Source of the DNA: Pseudomonadota bacterium
Lineage (GTDB): Bacteria; Pseudomonadota; Gammaproteobacteria; Steroidobacterales; Steroidobacteraceae
Length of the DNA stretch: 10,422 nt
Direction: 5' to 3'
Assembly: GCA_021792815.1 (NCBI GenBank)
Contig: JAJYTX010000059.1
Coordinates: 1-10,422, forward strand
A model generated the notes under the pieces. It was not told the origin of the DNA. It did no database searches and saw only the letters and a list, made by a program, of their open reading frames with translations. The position numbers were made by a program, and so were the translations under genes. Of this stretch, positions 1 to 5,793 are shown piece by piece. The first letter of the stretch is position 1; every line of letters begins with the position of its first letter.

Positions 1-743
1 AGGCGACGAAAGTCGTGGGCGAGATTCTCTCGAGCCGCAAACGCTACCGTTTCACCATCGGACTCGGGGTCCGCACGGCGAGCGGCGATCGCGAGGGAGA
101 GGTGGTCGAGAGGGCACCGGTACGGGCGCTCGATTCCGGCCGGATCGAGGCCGTGCTGCAGGGATTCCTCGGTCCCGGAAACCAGATTCCGCCCATGTAC
201 TCGGCCCTGAAGCGGCAGGGTCGGCCGCTGTACGAGCTCGCGCGCTCGGGTGTGGTGGTGGAGCGTCGAGCCCGGCCGATCGAGATCTTCGAGTTGCGCC
301 TGCTCGGTCTTGCGGGCGAGTTCGTCGAGCTCGAGACCCATTGCTCGAAGGGGACCTACGTTCGGGTGCTCGCGGAGGACATTGCCCGGCAGTTGGGCAC
401 CTGCGGACACGTCACGGCGCTGCGGCGCCTGTCCGTGGAACCCTTCGAGGAAGCGGCCATGCAGACCCTGGAATCCTTGACGCTCGCCTGCGCCCGGGGG
501 CAGGCGCCGAGGCTGCTGCCGGCCGACTCGCCGCTCGATCACCTGCCGGCGGTGCACCTCGATGCCTCGCAGGTCGAGCGCATCCTCCATGGCCAGCCGA
601 CGGCGGGGCCGCACGGCGCGGCTGGGGCCGGTAAAGTCAGGCTGTACGGGCACGGCCGCTTCCTCGGCATAGGGGAAGGCGACGGCCGCGGAACCGTCCG
701 GCCCAGACGATTGTTCTCTTGCAGCGCGGAACGCGGGGGGTGA
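1..743 (+). CDS. truB: tRNA pseudouridine(55) synthase TruB, 5'-truncated by the window edge
   Basis: TruB converts U55 of the T-psi-C arm of elongator tRNAs to pseudouridine in the cytoplasm. The frame is open from the first base (complete codons from position 3), so the true start lies upstream. The first visible residues, ATKVVGEILSS, match the region just after the family's catalytic motif (GALDPLATG), so the catalytic Asp is not in the window. Visible family blocks are the KRYRF tyrosine block, YSALKRQGRPLYELARSG, the HCSKGTYVRVLAEDI motif, the GHVTALRRLSV stretch, and a C-terminal PUA-like end (GHGRFLGIGEGDGRG, then RPRRLF). About 247 residues are present; the E. coli protein has 314. 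The internal GTG at 15 is not the real start. The order truB-rpsO-pnp matches the conserved nusA-infB-rbfA-truB-rpsO-pnp cluster. The stop is TGA at 741-743. The family call is firm. Confidence 0.96.
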   Translation, partial: ATKVVGEILSSRKRYRFTIGLGVRTASGDREGEVVERAPVRALDSGRIEAVLQGFLGPGNQIPPMYSALKRQGRPLYELARSGVVVERRARPIEIFELRLLGLAGEFVELETHCSKGTYVRVLAEDIARQLGTCGHVTALRRLSVEPFEEAAMQTLESLTLACARGQAPRLLPADSPLDHLPAVHLDASQVERILHGQPTAGPHGAAGAGKVRLYGHGRFLGIGEGDGRGTVRPRRLFSCSAERGG

Positions 744-838
744 CGGGTTCGCAGCGACCGGCGACGGCCCCGGGGCACGCTGCGGCCATTGGAGCGGAGC
801 GGCCGGCTACCCCGGTACTGCCGTCGGGCCGATGCGCA

Positions 839-858
839 CGGCCGTCCGGCCACGGCCG
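839..858 (+). other. GC-rich hairpin between truB and rpsO
   Basis: CGGCCGT at 839-845 pairs with ACGGCCG at 852-858 around a 6-nt loop. No T-run follows, so it is not a textbook intrinsic terminator. It could mark the end of the truB transcript or be chance structure in GC-rich sequence. The rest of 744-884 shows nothing recognisable. Confidence 0.3.
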
Positions 859-884
859 AGGGCGCTGCGCAGACGCAATCAATC

Positions 885-914
885 TTGTGGCGCGGGCGTC
901 TCACCGGGTAGAAT
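885..914 (+). promoter_or_regulatory. Putative sigma-70 promoter for rpsO
   Basis: TTGTGG at 885-890 (3 of 6 matches to the -35 consensus) is followed, after an 18-bp spacer, by TAGAAT at 909-914 (5 of 6 matches to the -10 consensus). Transcription would start near 921, giving a leader of about 45 nt for rpsO. It sits in an AT-richer pocket of an otherwise GC-rich gap. A separate rpsO promoter after truB is known in E. coli. The -10 is convincing and the -35 is weak. Confidence 0.6.
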
Positions 915-966
915 CGCGGGCTTACTTAAAAGGGCACTTGATACAGTTACTTAGGACCTTTGTGCA

Positions 967-1236
967 ATGGCTTTAACTACCGAGCAAAAAAGCGGGATTC
1001 TGGCGCAATACCGGCGCGGGCCTGCGGACACCGGGTCTCCCGAGATTCAGGTGGCGCTGCTGTCTGAGCGCATCAACGATCTTGGCAAGCACTTTGCGAC
1101 GCACCAGGGCGATCACGCCTCGCGACGCGGGCTCGTCAAGCTGGTGAATCAGCGTCGTAAACTCCTCGATTATCTCAAGACGACGAATCCGCAGACATTC
1201 CAGGAGCTGGCCGAGCGCCTGGGGCTCCGTCGCTAA
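967..1236 (+). CDS. rpsO: 30S ribosomal protein S15
   Basis: S15 is a primary 16S rRNA-binding protein. It binds the central domain (helices h20-h22) and nucleates assembly of the small-subunit platform, and it contacts 23S rRNA in bridge B4. The 89-residue product has exactly the E. coli length and shows the family signatures DTGSPEIQVALL, DHASRRGLVKLVNQRRKLLDYL and the C-terminal ERLGLRR. The ATG at 967 fits the conserved N-terminus (MALTTEQK). A modest AGGA at 953-956 lies 10 nt upstream, which is longer than ideal. The gene has a likely promoter at 885-914 and a strong terminator at 1241-1278 separating it from pnp. In E. coli S15 represses its own translation by binding a pseudoknot in its leader; I cannot confirm such a fold in the short leader here. 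Confidence 0.99.
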   Translation: MALTTEQKSGILAQYRRGPADTGSPEIQVALLSERINDLGKHFATHQGDHASRRGLVKLVNQRRKLLDYLKTTNPQTFQELAERLGLRR

Positions 1237-1240
1237 CAAC

Positions 1241-1278
1241 ACCAGCGGGCCGCCCATCGTGCGGCCCTTGGTTTTTTT
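1241..1278 (+). terminator. Intrinsic terminator between rpsO and pnp
   Basis: GGGCCGC at 1247-1253 pairs perfectly with GCGGCCC at 1261-1267 around a 7-nt loop. The stem extends with ACCAG at 1241-1245 pairing to TTGGT at 1268-1272 (one G-T wobble, one bulged C at 1246). A run of seven T follows at 1272-1278. It begins 5 nt after the rpsO stop codon. It probably ends most rpsO transcripts and limits read-through into pnp, as the attenuator does in E. coli. Confidence 0.9.
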
Positions 1279-1305
1279 GTACTGGTGTTTTCGCCCGAAC
1301 CTAAT
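1277..1305 (+). promoter_or_regulatory. Weak candidate promoter for pnp
   Basis: TTGTAC at 1277-1282 and CCTAAT at 1300-1305 are separated by 17 bp and match the -35 and -10 consensus at 3 and 4 of 6 positions. A pnp-specific promoter exists at the same place in E. coli and would explain expression past the rpsO terminator. The sequence match alone is weak, and read-through from rpsO is an alternative. Confidence 0.25.
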
Positions 1306-1309
1306 CATT

Positions 1310-1314
1310 GAGGA
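1310..1314 (+). promoter_or_regulatory. Shine-Dalgarno sequence fixing the TTG start of pnp
   Basis: GAGGA lies 7 nt before the TTG at 1322. An in-frame TGA at 1316-1318, between this site and the start codon, excludes any earlier start. The conserved Pnp N-terminus begins within a few residues of the TTG, so the rare start codon is well supported. Confidence 0.85.
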
Positions 1315-1321
1315 CTGAAGC

Positions 1322-3409
1322 TTGAGCGTTGTCAGCAAGTCATTTCCCTACGGCCCCTACACCGTCACCCTGGAGACCGGCGAACTCGCCCGGCAGGCCG
1401 ACGGGGCCGTACGCGTTTCCATGGGCGACACGGTGGTGCTGGTGACCGCCTGTGCGCAGAAGACGGCGGCCGCGGGCCGCGATTTCCTGCCACTGACGGT
1501 CAACTACGTCGAGAAAACATATGCCGCCGGACGCATTCCGGGCGGTTTTTTCAAGCGCGAGGGCCGTCCAACGGAGAAAGAGACGCTGACCTCGCGGCTC
1601 ATCGACCGCCCGATCCGGCCGCTGTTTCCGGACGGTTTCTACAATGAAGTCCAGGTGGTCGCCACCGTGGTTTCGGTCGATCCGCAGATCGATCCGGACA
1701 TCGCCGCGCTGCTCGGCGCCTCCGCGGCGCTGAGCCTGTCGGGCGTGCCCTTCAACGGGCCGATCGGCGCGGCGCGCGTCGGCTGGAAGGCCGGCGAGTA
1801 CCTGCTCAATCCGAACGCCGCGCAGCTCGCCGAGTCGAAGCTGCATCTGGTCGTGGCCGGTACCGAGCAGGGCGTGATGATGGTGGAGTCGGAGGCCCAA
1901 GGGCTGCCCGAGGATGTGATGCTCGGCGCCGTGGTGTTTGGTCATCAGCAGATGCAGACCGCCATCCGGGCGATCCGCGAGCTGGCCCGCGAGGCCGGCA
2001 AGCCGCGTTGGAACTGGCAGTCTCCACCCGACAATGCCGAACTCACGGGCGCCGTTGCCCGGAAGGCGCGTGAGAGTCTCGCGCAGGCTTACACCATCAC
2101 GGAAAAGCAGCAGCGCTACGCGCGCATCGGCGAGATCAAGGCGGAGGCGACCGCTGCCCTGGCGGGTGCGGAGGGCGCGAAATGGACGGAGGAACAGGTC
2201 GACGACGCGCTGTTCAAGCTCGAGAGCGACATCGTCCGTCAGCGTATTCTCAACGGCGAGCCGCGCATCGATGGACGCGACTGCAAGACGGTACGCCCGA
2301 TCACGGTGAAGGTCGGCGTGCTGCCCCGCACGCATGGCTCGGCGCTGTTCACCCGCGGTGAAACCCAGGCGCTGGTCGTGACCACGCTCGGCACGACCCG
2401 CGATGCGCAGCTCATCGAAGGCCTGGATGGCGAGCGCCGCGAGCCGTTCATGCTGCACTACAACTTCCCGCCGTTCTCCGTCGGCGAGACGGGCATGATG
2501 GGCTCGCCGAAGCGCCGGGAGATCGGCCACGGCAATCTGGCGCGGCGCGGCATCAGTGCCATGATGCCCGAGATGGCGAAATTCCCGTACGTGATCCGCG
2601 TCGTCTCGGAAATCCTCGAGTCCAACGGCTCGAGTTCCATGGCGACCGTGTGCGGCACGTCGCTTTCGCTGATGGACGCCGGTGTGCCCATCAAGGCGCC
2701 GGTGGCCGGAGTCGCCATGGGGCTGGTGCTCGAGGGTGAACGCTTCAAAGTGCTCACCGATATCCTCGGCGATGAGGATCATCTGGGCGACATGGATTTC
2801 AAGGTGGCCGGGAGCAAGGACGGGGTGACGGCGCTGCAGATGGACATCAAGGTCGACAGCGTCACGCCCGAGATCATGAAGGTCGCGCTCGAGCAGGCGC
2901 GCGAGGGCCGTCTGCATATCCTCGGCGAGATGAACAAGGTCATCAGCGCACCACGGGCCAGCATGTCCGAATGGGCCCCCTCCATCATCACCCTGAAGAT
3001 CGATCCGGAGAAAATCCGCGATGTGATCGGCAAGGGCGGCGCAGTGATCCGTCAGATTACCGAAGAGACCGGTACCACCATCGACATCGAGAGCGACGGC
3101 ACGGTGAAGATCGCCTCGGTCAACGGCACCGCCGGGCGCGAGGCCCAGCGCCGGATCGAGCTCATCACCGCTGACGTCGAGGTCGGCCGCATCTACGAGG
3201 GCAAGGTGGTGCGCCTGATGGACTTCGGGGCGTTCGTCACCATTCTGCCGGGCCGCGACGGCCTGGTGCACATCTCGCAGATCTCCAACGAGCGCGTCGA
3301 GCGCGTGAGTGACAAGCTCAAGGAAGGCGACGTCATCCGCGTGAAGGTGCTCGAAGTCGACCGCCAGGGCCGCATCCGTCTGTCGATGCGTGACGTCGAC
3401 GCGGCTTGA
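1322..3409 (+). CDS. pnp: Polyribonucleotide nucleotidyltransferase (PNPase)
   Basis: PNPase is the trimeric 3'-5' phosphorolytic exoribonuclease that degrades mRNA using phosphate. It also adds heteropolymeric tails and joins the RNase E degradosome in many proteobacteria. The product has 695 residues; E. coli has 711. The two RNase PH-like cores are evident: the first contains [18 protein letters not shown] and the second [20 protein letters not shown] and the [20 protein letters not shown] block. The metal/catalytic residues D486, D492 and K494 (in [11 protein letters not shown]) are intact and keep E. coli numbering. A KH domain spans about 556-615 with GKGG at 570-573, followed by an S1 domain from about 622 ([19 protein letters not shown]). 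The protein ends almost directly after S1, without the short Ala/Pro-rich tail of E. coli. The start is TTG, an uncommon codon that may lower translation. The leader could be an RNase III/autoregulatory target, as in E. coli. Confidence 0.99.
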   Translation: MSVVSKSFPYGPYTVTLETGELARQADGAVRVSMGDTVVLVTACAQKTAAAGRDFLPLTVNYVEKTYAAGRIPGGFFKREGRPTEKETLTSRLIDRPIRPLFPDGFYNEVQVVATVVSVDPQIDPDIAALLGASAALSLSGVPFNGPIGAARVGWKAGEYLLNPNAAQLAESKLHLVVAGTEQGVMMVESEAQGLPEDVMLGAVVFGHQQMQTAIRAIRELAREAGKPRWNWQSPPDNAELTGAVARKARESLAQAYTITEKQQRYARIGEIKAEATAALAGAEGAKWTEEQVDDALFKLESDIVRQRILNGEPRIDGRDCKTVRPITVKVGVLPRTHGSALFTRGETQALVVTTLGTTRDAQLIEGLDGERREPFMLHYNFPPFSVGETGMMGSPKRREIGHGNLARRGISAMMPEMAKFPYVIRVVSEILESNGSSSMATVCGTSLSLMDAGVPIKAPVAGVAMGLVLEGERFKVLTDILGDEDHLGDMDFKVAGSKDGVTALQMDIKVDSVTPEIMKVALEQAREGRLHILGEMNKVISAPRASMSEWAPSIITLKIDPEKIRDVIGKGGAVIRQITEETGTTIDIESDGTVKIASVNGTAGREAQRRIELITADVEVGRIYEGKVVRLMDFGAFVTILPGRDGLVHISQISNERVERVSDKLKEGDVIRVKVLEVDRQGRIRLSMRDVDAA

Positions 3410-3428
3410 TCACGGGTGGCGGCACCCT

Positions 3429-3453
3429 ACGGCGGCGCGGTTCGCGCCGCCGT
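3429..3453. terminator. 11-bp GC hairpin in the convergent gap between pnp and gluQRS
   Basis: ACGGCGGCGCG at 3429-3439 pairs perfectly with CGCGCCGCCGT at 3443-3453 around a GTT loop. It lies 20 nt after the pnp stop and downstream of gluQRS on the other strand. There is no T-run on either side, so it may act as a bidirectional Rho-assisted terminator or as a 3'-end stabiliser rather than a classic intrinsic terminator. Confidence 0.6.
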
Positions 3454-3533
3454 GACGCTCGACCGTCGGCCCGGCCCGGCACCTGCTGGGCTGATCCGAA
3501 GGCCGGCCGGACCTGCATGAGAAGGCTCGGCCC

Positions 3534-4469
3534 CTAGGCGTTCAGCCGGATCTGCCGGATGTGCCCGAAGGCCTGTGGATTCCAGTGGCCGAGCGCCCAG
3601 GAGAGGACCTCGGCCGCGGGAGCACGGGCGAGTTCGGCCGGCGGGGCCTGATTCAACAACTGCAGCACGGTGCACAGTGCGGCGCCGGCTCGCGCCGGTT
3701 CGAGCGGCATCGAACGGCGGGACTTCGCGAGCTTGGCCCCGTCAGGCTCGGTGAGCAGGGGCAGATGCCCGTATCGGGGCACCGGCAGTCGCAGGGCCTG
3801 TTGCAAGGCGATCTGCCAGCCGGTGCTGGCCAGCAGATCGGCGCCGCGGACGACGTCGGTGATCTGCTGCAAGGCATCGTCGACCACCACCGCAAGCTGG
3901 TAGGCGAACACCCCGTCCCGGCGTCGAACGATGACGTCGCCGAGCGAGCGCGGCGGGAAGGTGAGGGGGCCCTGGAAGCGGTCTTCGAACGCGATGGCCG
4001 TGTCGTCCTGCATCCTGAAGCGGGTCGCGGTGGGTCCGGGCTGGCGGGGTGCGGTGCGGCAGGTGCCCGGATACGGCGACTCCCCTGGATCGGCCAGCGG
4101 GACGTGGAGGTGGAGCGTGCGGCGCGAGCAGCTGCACTCGAACGTGGCTCCGGCGGCTCGCAAGGCAGCGAGCGCTTCGGCGTAGTGGGTCGTGCGTCGG
4201 CTCTGATACTCGACCGGCCCGTCCCAGTGCAGGCCGAAGCCCTCGAGCGTCCTCAGGATCTGGTCGGCGCTGCCCGGAATCACCCGATCCCGGTCGAGAT
4301 CCTCGATGCGCAGCCGCCACAGGCCGCCATGGTGGCGGGCGTCGAGAAAACTGCCGGCAGCGGCCAGCAGCGAGCCGAGGTGCAGCGAGCCCGTCGGCGA
4401 GGGCGCGAAGCGCCCGGTATACTTCAGGCTAGCGGTACCGGTCGTCGCGCTCGCCGTATTGTCTCTCAC
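3534..4469 (-). CDS. gluQ: Glutamyl-queuosine tRNA(Asp) synthetase
   Basis: GluQRS (YadB) is a truncated glutamyl-tRNA synthetase paralog. It activates Glu and attaches it to the queuosine at position 34 of tRNA-Asp, without aminoacylating a 3' end. The catalytic fold is complete: FAPSPTGSLHLGS carries the HIGH-like motif at about residues 30-33, RIEDLDRDR follows, then the zinc ligands C112, C114, Y133 and C137, VVVDDALQQITDVVRGADLL, and a KMSKS-like KLAKS at 246-250. The GluRS anticodon-binding domain is absent, as expected (311 residues here, about 300 in the family). The spacing from the second Cys to the Tyr is longer than in E. coli. No ATG lies near the conserved YTGRFAPSP; the chosen GTG at 4469 is the closest standard start and overlaps the dksA end by 41 bp. 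A CTG at 4427, right after the dksA stop, would give 297 residues. The gene is probably cotranscribed and translationally coupled with dksA. Confidence 0.93.
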   Translation of the reverse strand: MRDNTASATTGTASLKYTGRFAPSPTGSLHLGSLLAAAGSFLDARHHGGLWRLRIEDLDRDRVIPGSADQILRTLEGFGLHWDGPVEYQSRRTTHYAEALAALRAAGATFECSCSRRTLHLHVPLADPGESPYPGTCRTAPRQPGPTATRFRMQDDTAIAFEDRFQGPLTFPPRSLGDVIVRRRDGVFAYQLAVVVDDALQQITDVVRGADLLASTGWQIALQQALRLPVPRYGHLPLLTEPDGAKLAKSRRSMPLEPARAGAALCTVLQLLNQAPPAELARAPAAEVLSWALGHWNPQAFGHIRQIRLNA

Positions 4470-5199
4470 GCCGTTCGCGGCGTTCCTGGGCCTCGATGCT
4501 GAGGGTGGCCACCGGTCGAGCCTCGAGGCGCTTGATGCCGATCTCCTCGCCGGTTTCCAGGCAATAACCGTAGCTGCCGTCCTCGATCCGTTTGAGGGCC
4601 TCGTCGATCTTGCGGATGAGCTTGCGTTCCCGATCCCGGGTGCGCAGCTCCAGGCTGAATTCCTCTTCCTGTGTCGCACGGTCCGAGGGATCGGGGAAAT
4701 TCGCCGCCTCATCCTTCATGTGCGAGACCGTGCGGTCGACCTCTACCATGAGATCGCGCTTCCAGCTGTTGAGGATGTTGCGGAAGTGGTCGAGCTGCTC
4801 CTTGCTCATGTATTGCTCGCCACGCTTCGGAATATAGGGCTGAACGTTGCGTGGGCCGGCCAGCAGACTGCCAGGTTCCAGACCCTCGCCTTCTTCGCTA
4901 TCGGCCGGATGCGGGGGTGTGGCGTGCAGCTTGGGCGCTCCTGAGACACGTTCCAGGGTCGGCGGCTGTGCGTCAGAGGTGCCGATGTCTTCGAGTACGT
5001 CCGTCATGAGGTCTGGGGCGGAATCCGCAGCCGCGCGCCGGGTGTCCCGGGTCGGGGCTGCTGCCTTGTGGTGAACGGGTGGGGCCGCTGCCTTACGTTC
5101 GGCAGGGTGTTTGTGAGCCGCGGCCTTTTTGGCTGCGGGTTTGCCGGGTGCGGCCTTCTTACCCTTCGCGGCCTTCGGCGCGGGTTTTTTGGCCGGCAT
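4429..5199 (-). CDS. dksA: DksA-family RNA polymerase-binding regulator with N-terminal extension
   Basis: DksA binds the RNA polymerase secondary channel and, with ppGpp, represses rRNA promoters and activates amino-acid biosynthesis promoters. Residues from about 118 to the end match E. coli DksA closely, including GEQYMSKEQLDHFRNIL, EVDRTVSHMKDEAANFPD and EEEFSLELRTRDRERKLI. The coiled-coil tip motif DxxDxA is intact (D170, D173, A175). The zinc-finger region keeps only C213; the positions of the other three E. coli cysteines are T216, S234 and A237, so classical Cys4 zinc binding is not possible. Residues 1-60 are Lys/Ala/Pro/His-rich and histone-H1-like, and 60-117 is an acidic, Pro-containing linker; the total of 256 compares with 151 in E. 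coli. AGGAG at 5206-5210 (minus) sits 6 nt before the ATG, and there is a strong promoter upstream. gluQRS follows with overlap. The function is assigned by homology; the role of the tail is unknown. Confidence 0.95.
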   Translation of the reverse strand: MPAKKPAPKAAKGKKAAPGKPAAKKAAAHKHPAERKAAAPPVHHKAAAPTRDTRRAAADSAPDLMTDVLEDIGTSDAQPPTLERVSGAPKLHATPPHPADSEEGEGLEPGSLLAGPRNVQPYIPKRGEQYMSKEQLDHFRNILNSWKRDLMVEVDRTVSHMKDEAANFPDPSDRATQEEEFSLELRTRDRERKLIRKIDEALKRIEDGSYGYCLETGEEIGIKRLEARPVATLSIEAQERRERRERQYGERDDRYR

Positions 5200-5239
5200 C
5201 TGTTGCTCCTAAAGCATTGAACCTCGTGCAGGACGCGCG

Positions 5240-5267
5240 ATTATACCGGCGCCTTCCGGCCTGTACA
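5240..5267 (-). promoter_or_regulatory. Strong sigma-70-type promoter of dksA
   Basis: Read on the minus strand, TGTACA (5267-5262, 4 of 6 matches to the -35) is followed after 16 bp by a perfect TATAAT (5245-5240). Transcription would start near 5233, giving a leader of about 33 nt with AGGAG at 5210-5206. The dksA-gluQRS pair can therefore be expressed independently of queF. A palindrome covers the -35 element. Confidence 0.75.
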
Positions 5268-5269
5268 GG
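5260..5269. promoter_or_regulatory. Palindrome CCTGTACAGG over the dksA -35 element
   Basis: A perfect 10-bp palindrome fully contains the proposed -35 hexamer of the dksA promoter. This is a position where a dimeric repressor would block RNA polymerase. It may be an operator, but a short palindrome can occur by chance and I do not recognise the regulator. Confidence 0.35.
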
Positions 5270-5309
5270 GGGATTATCCGGCGCCGCCCCCCGCTCGCAG
5301 GCCGTGCCG

Positions 5310-5705
5310 TCAGGGTAAACTGACGGGCGGCGGGGGCGTCCAGCCGGCCTGGCGTCGCTCGACGATGACGCGGGTATGGATGCCGCCACGCACCTTGAAG
5401 CGCGACTGCAGCCGCAGGAACCTCGGCGAGAGCTCCGCGGCCAGGTAATCGGCGATTTCGTTGGTCACCGCTTCGTGAAAGACCCCCCGGTCGCGGAAGG
5501 ACCAGATGTAGAGCTTCAGGGACTTCAGCTCCACGCACCTGGCGTCCGGAACATAGGCGAGATCCAGAGTGGCGAAGTCCGGCTGGCCGGTCAGCGGGCA
5601 CAGGCAGGTGAACTCCGGGATCCGCATGCGGATGGTGTAGTCCGCCGCGGGGCGGGGATTGGGGAAGGTCCCGATCGTCGTGCGAGGCTGTGAGGGCATG
5701 GGCAT
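5310..5705 (-). CDS. queF: NADPH-dependent 7-cyano-7-deazaguanine reductase, short (unimodular) QueF
   Basis: QueF reduces the nitrile of preQ0 to the aminomethyl group of preQ1, the base that Tgt inserts into tRNA on the way to queuosine. It is the only known nitrile reductase family. The 131-residue product is the short T-fold type resembling B. subtilis YkvM, not the two-domain form (about 280 residues) of E. coli. Key parts are visible: [13 protein letters not shown] with the catalytic Cys (C36) and Asp (D43), the QueF motif ELKSLKLY with E59, the [10 protein letters not shown] segment with H77 and E78, and RFKVRGGI near the end. A second in-frame ATG two codons downstream (5699) is an alternative start; neither has a clear Shine-Dalgarno sequence. 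The proline-rich end (PPPPVSLP) extends past the usual fold. It is divergent from smc and upstream of dksA and gluQRS, another queuosine enzyme. Confidence 0.95.
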   Translation of the reverse strand: MPMPSQPRTTIGTFPNPRPAADYTIRMRIPEFTCLCPLTGQPDFATLDLAYVPDARCVELKSLKLYIWSFRDRGVFHEAVTNEIADYLAAELSPRFLRLQSRFKVRGGIHTRVIVERRQAGWTPPPPVSLP

Positions 5706-5709
5706 TTAC

Positions 5710-5793
5710 TCTACACTAGCCGCGCTCGCTGCGGCGGCCGCGAGTCCGCCAGACCCCAGAGCGGCCATTCAGTTGAGAACGGAATAGTGTAGA
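5710..5793. repeat. Inverted 9-bp repeat flanking the queF/smc intergenic region
   Basis: TCTACACTA at 5710-5718 recurs as its reverse complement TAGTGTAGA at 5785-5793. The copies are 66 bp apart. One lies 4 nt upstream of the queF start codon and the other ends on the first base of the smc start codon, so each gene is preceded by the same element in the same orientation relative to translation. No clear promoter for either gene was found between them. A paired operator is possible; chance is not excluded. Confidence 0.4.

Noticed and set aside
719..976. An 85-codon plus-strand frame bridging the truB end and the rpsO start
   Set aside because: It overlaps truB and runs past the rpsO start codon, has no family resemblance, and spans the proposed rpsO promoter.
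1340..3271. A 643-codon open frame antisense to pnp
   Set aside because: It is His/Arg/Asp/Leu-rich, as expected from reading a GC-rich gene backwards, with no domain and no ribosome-binding site. pnp is complete on the plus strand.
3534..4469. Full-length glutamyl-tRNA synthetase (GltX)
   Set aside because: The product stops after the catalytic domain, lacks the anticodon-binding region, and has the CxC...Y...C zinc pattern and dksA linkage of GluQRS.
4470..4712. N-terminal extension of gluQRS to an ATG at 4712
   Set aside because: The extra 81 codons lie entirely inside dksA in another frame, with Arg/Ser-rich composition and no counterpart in the GluQRS family.
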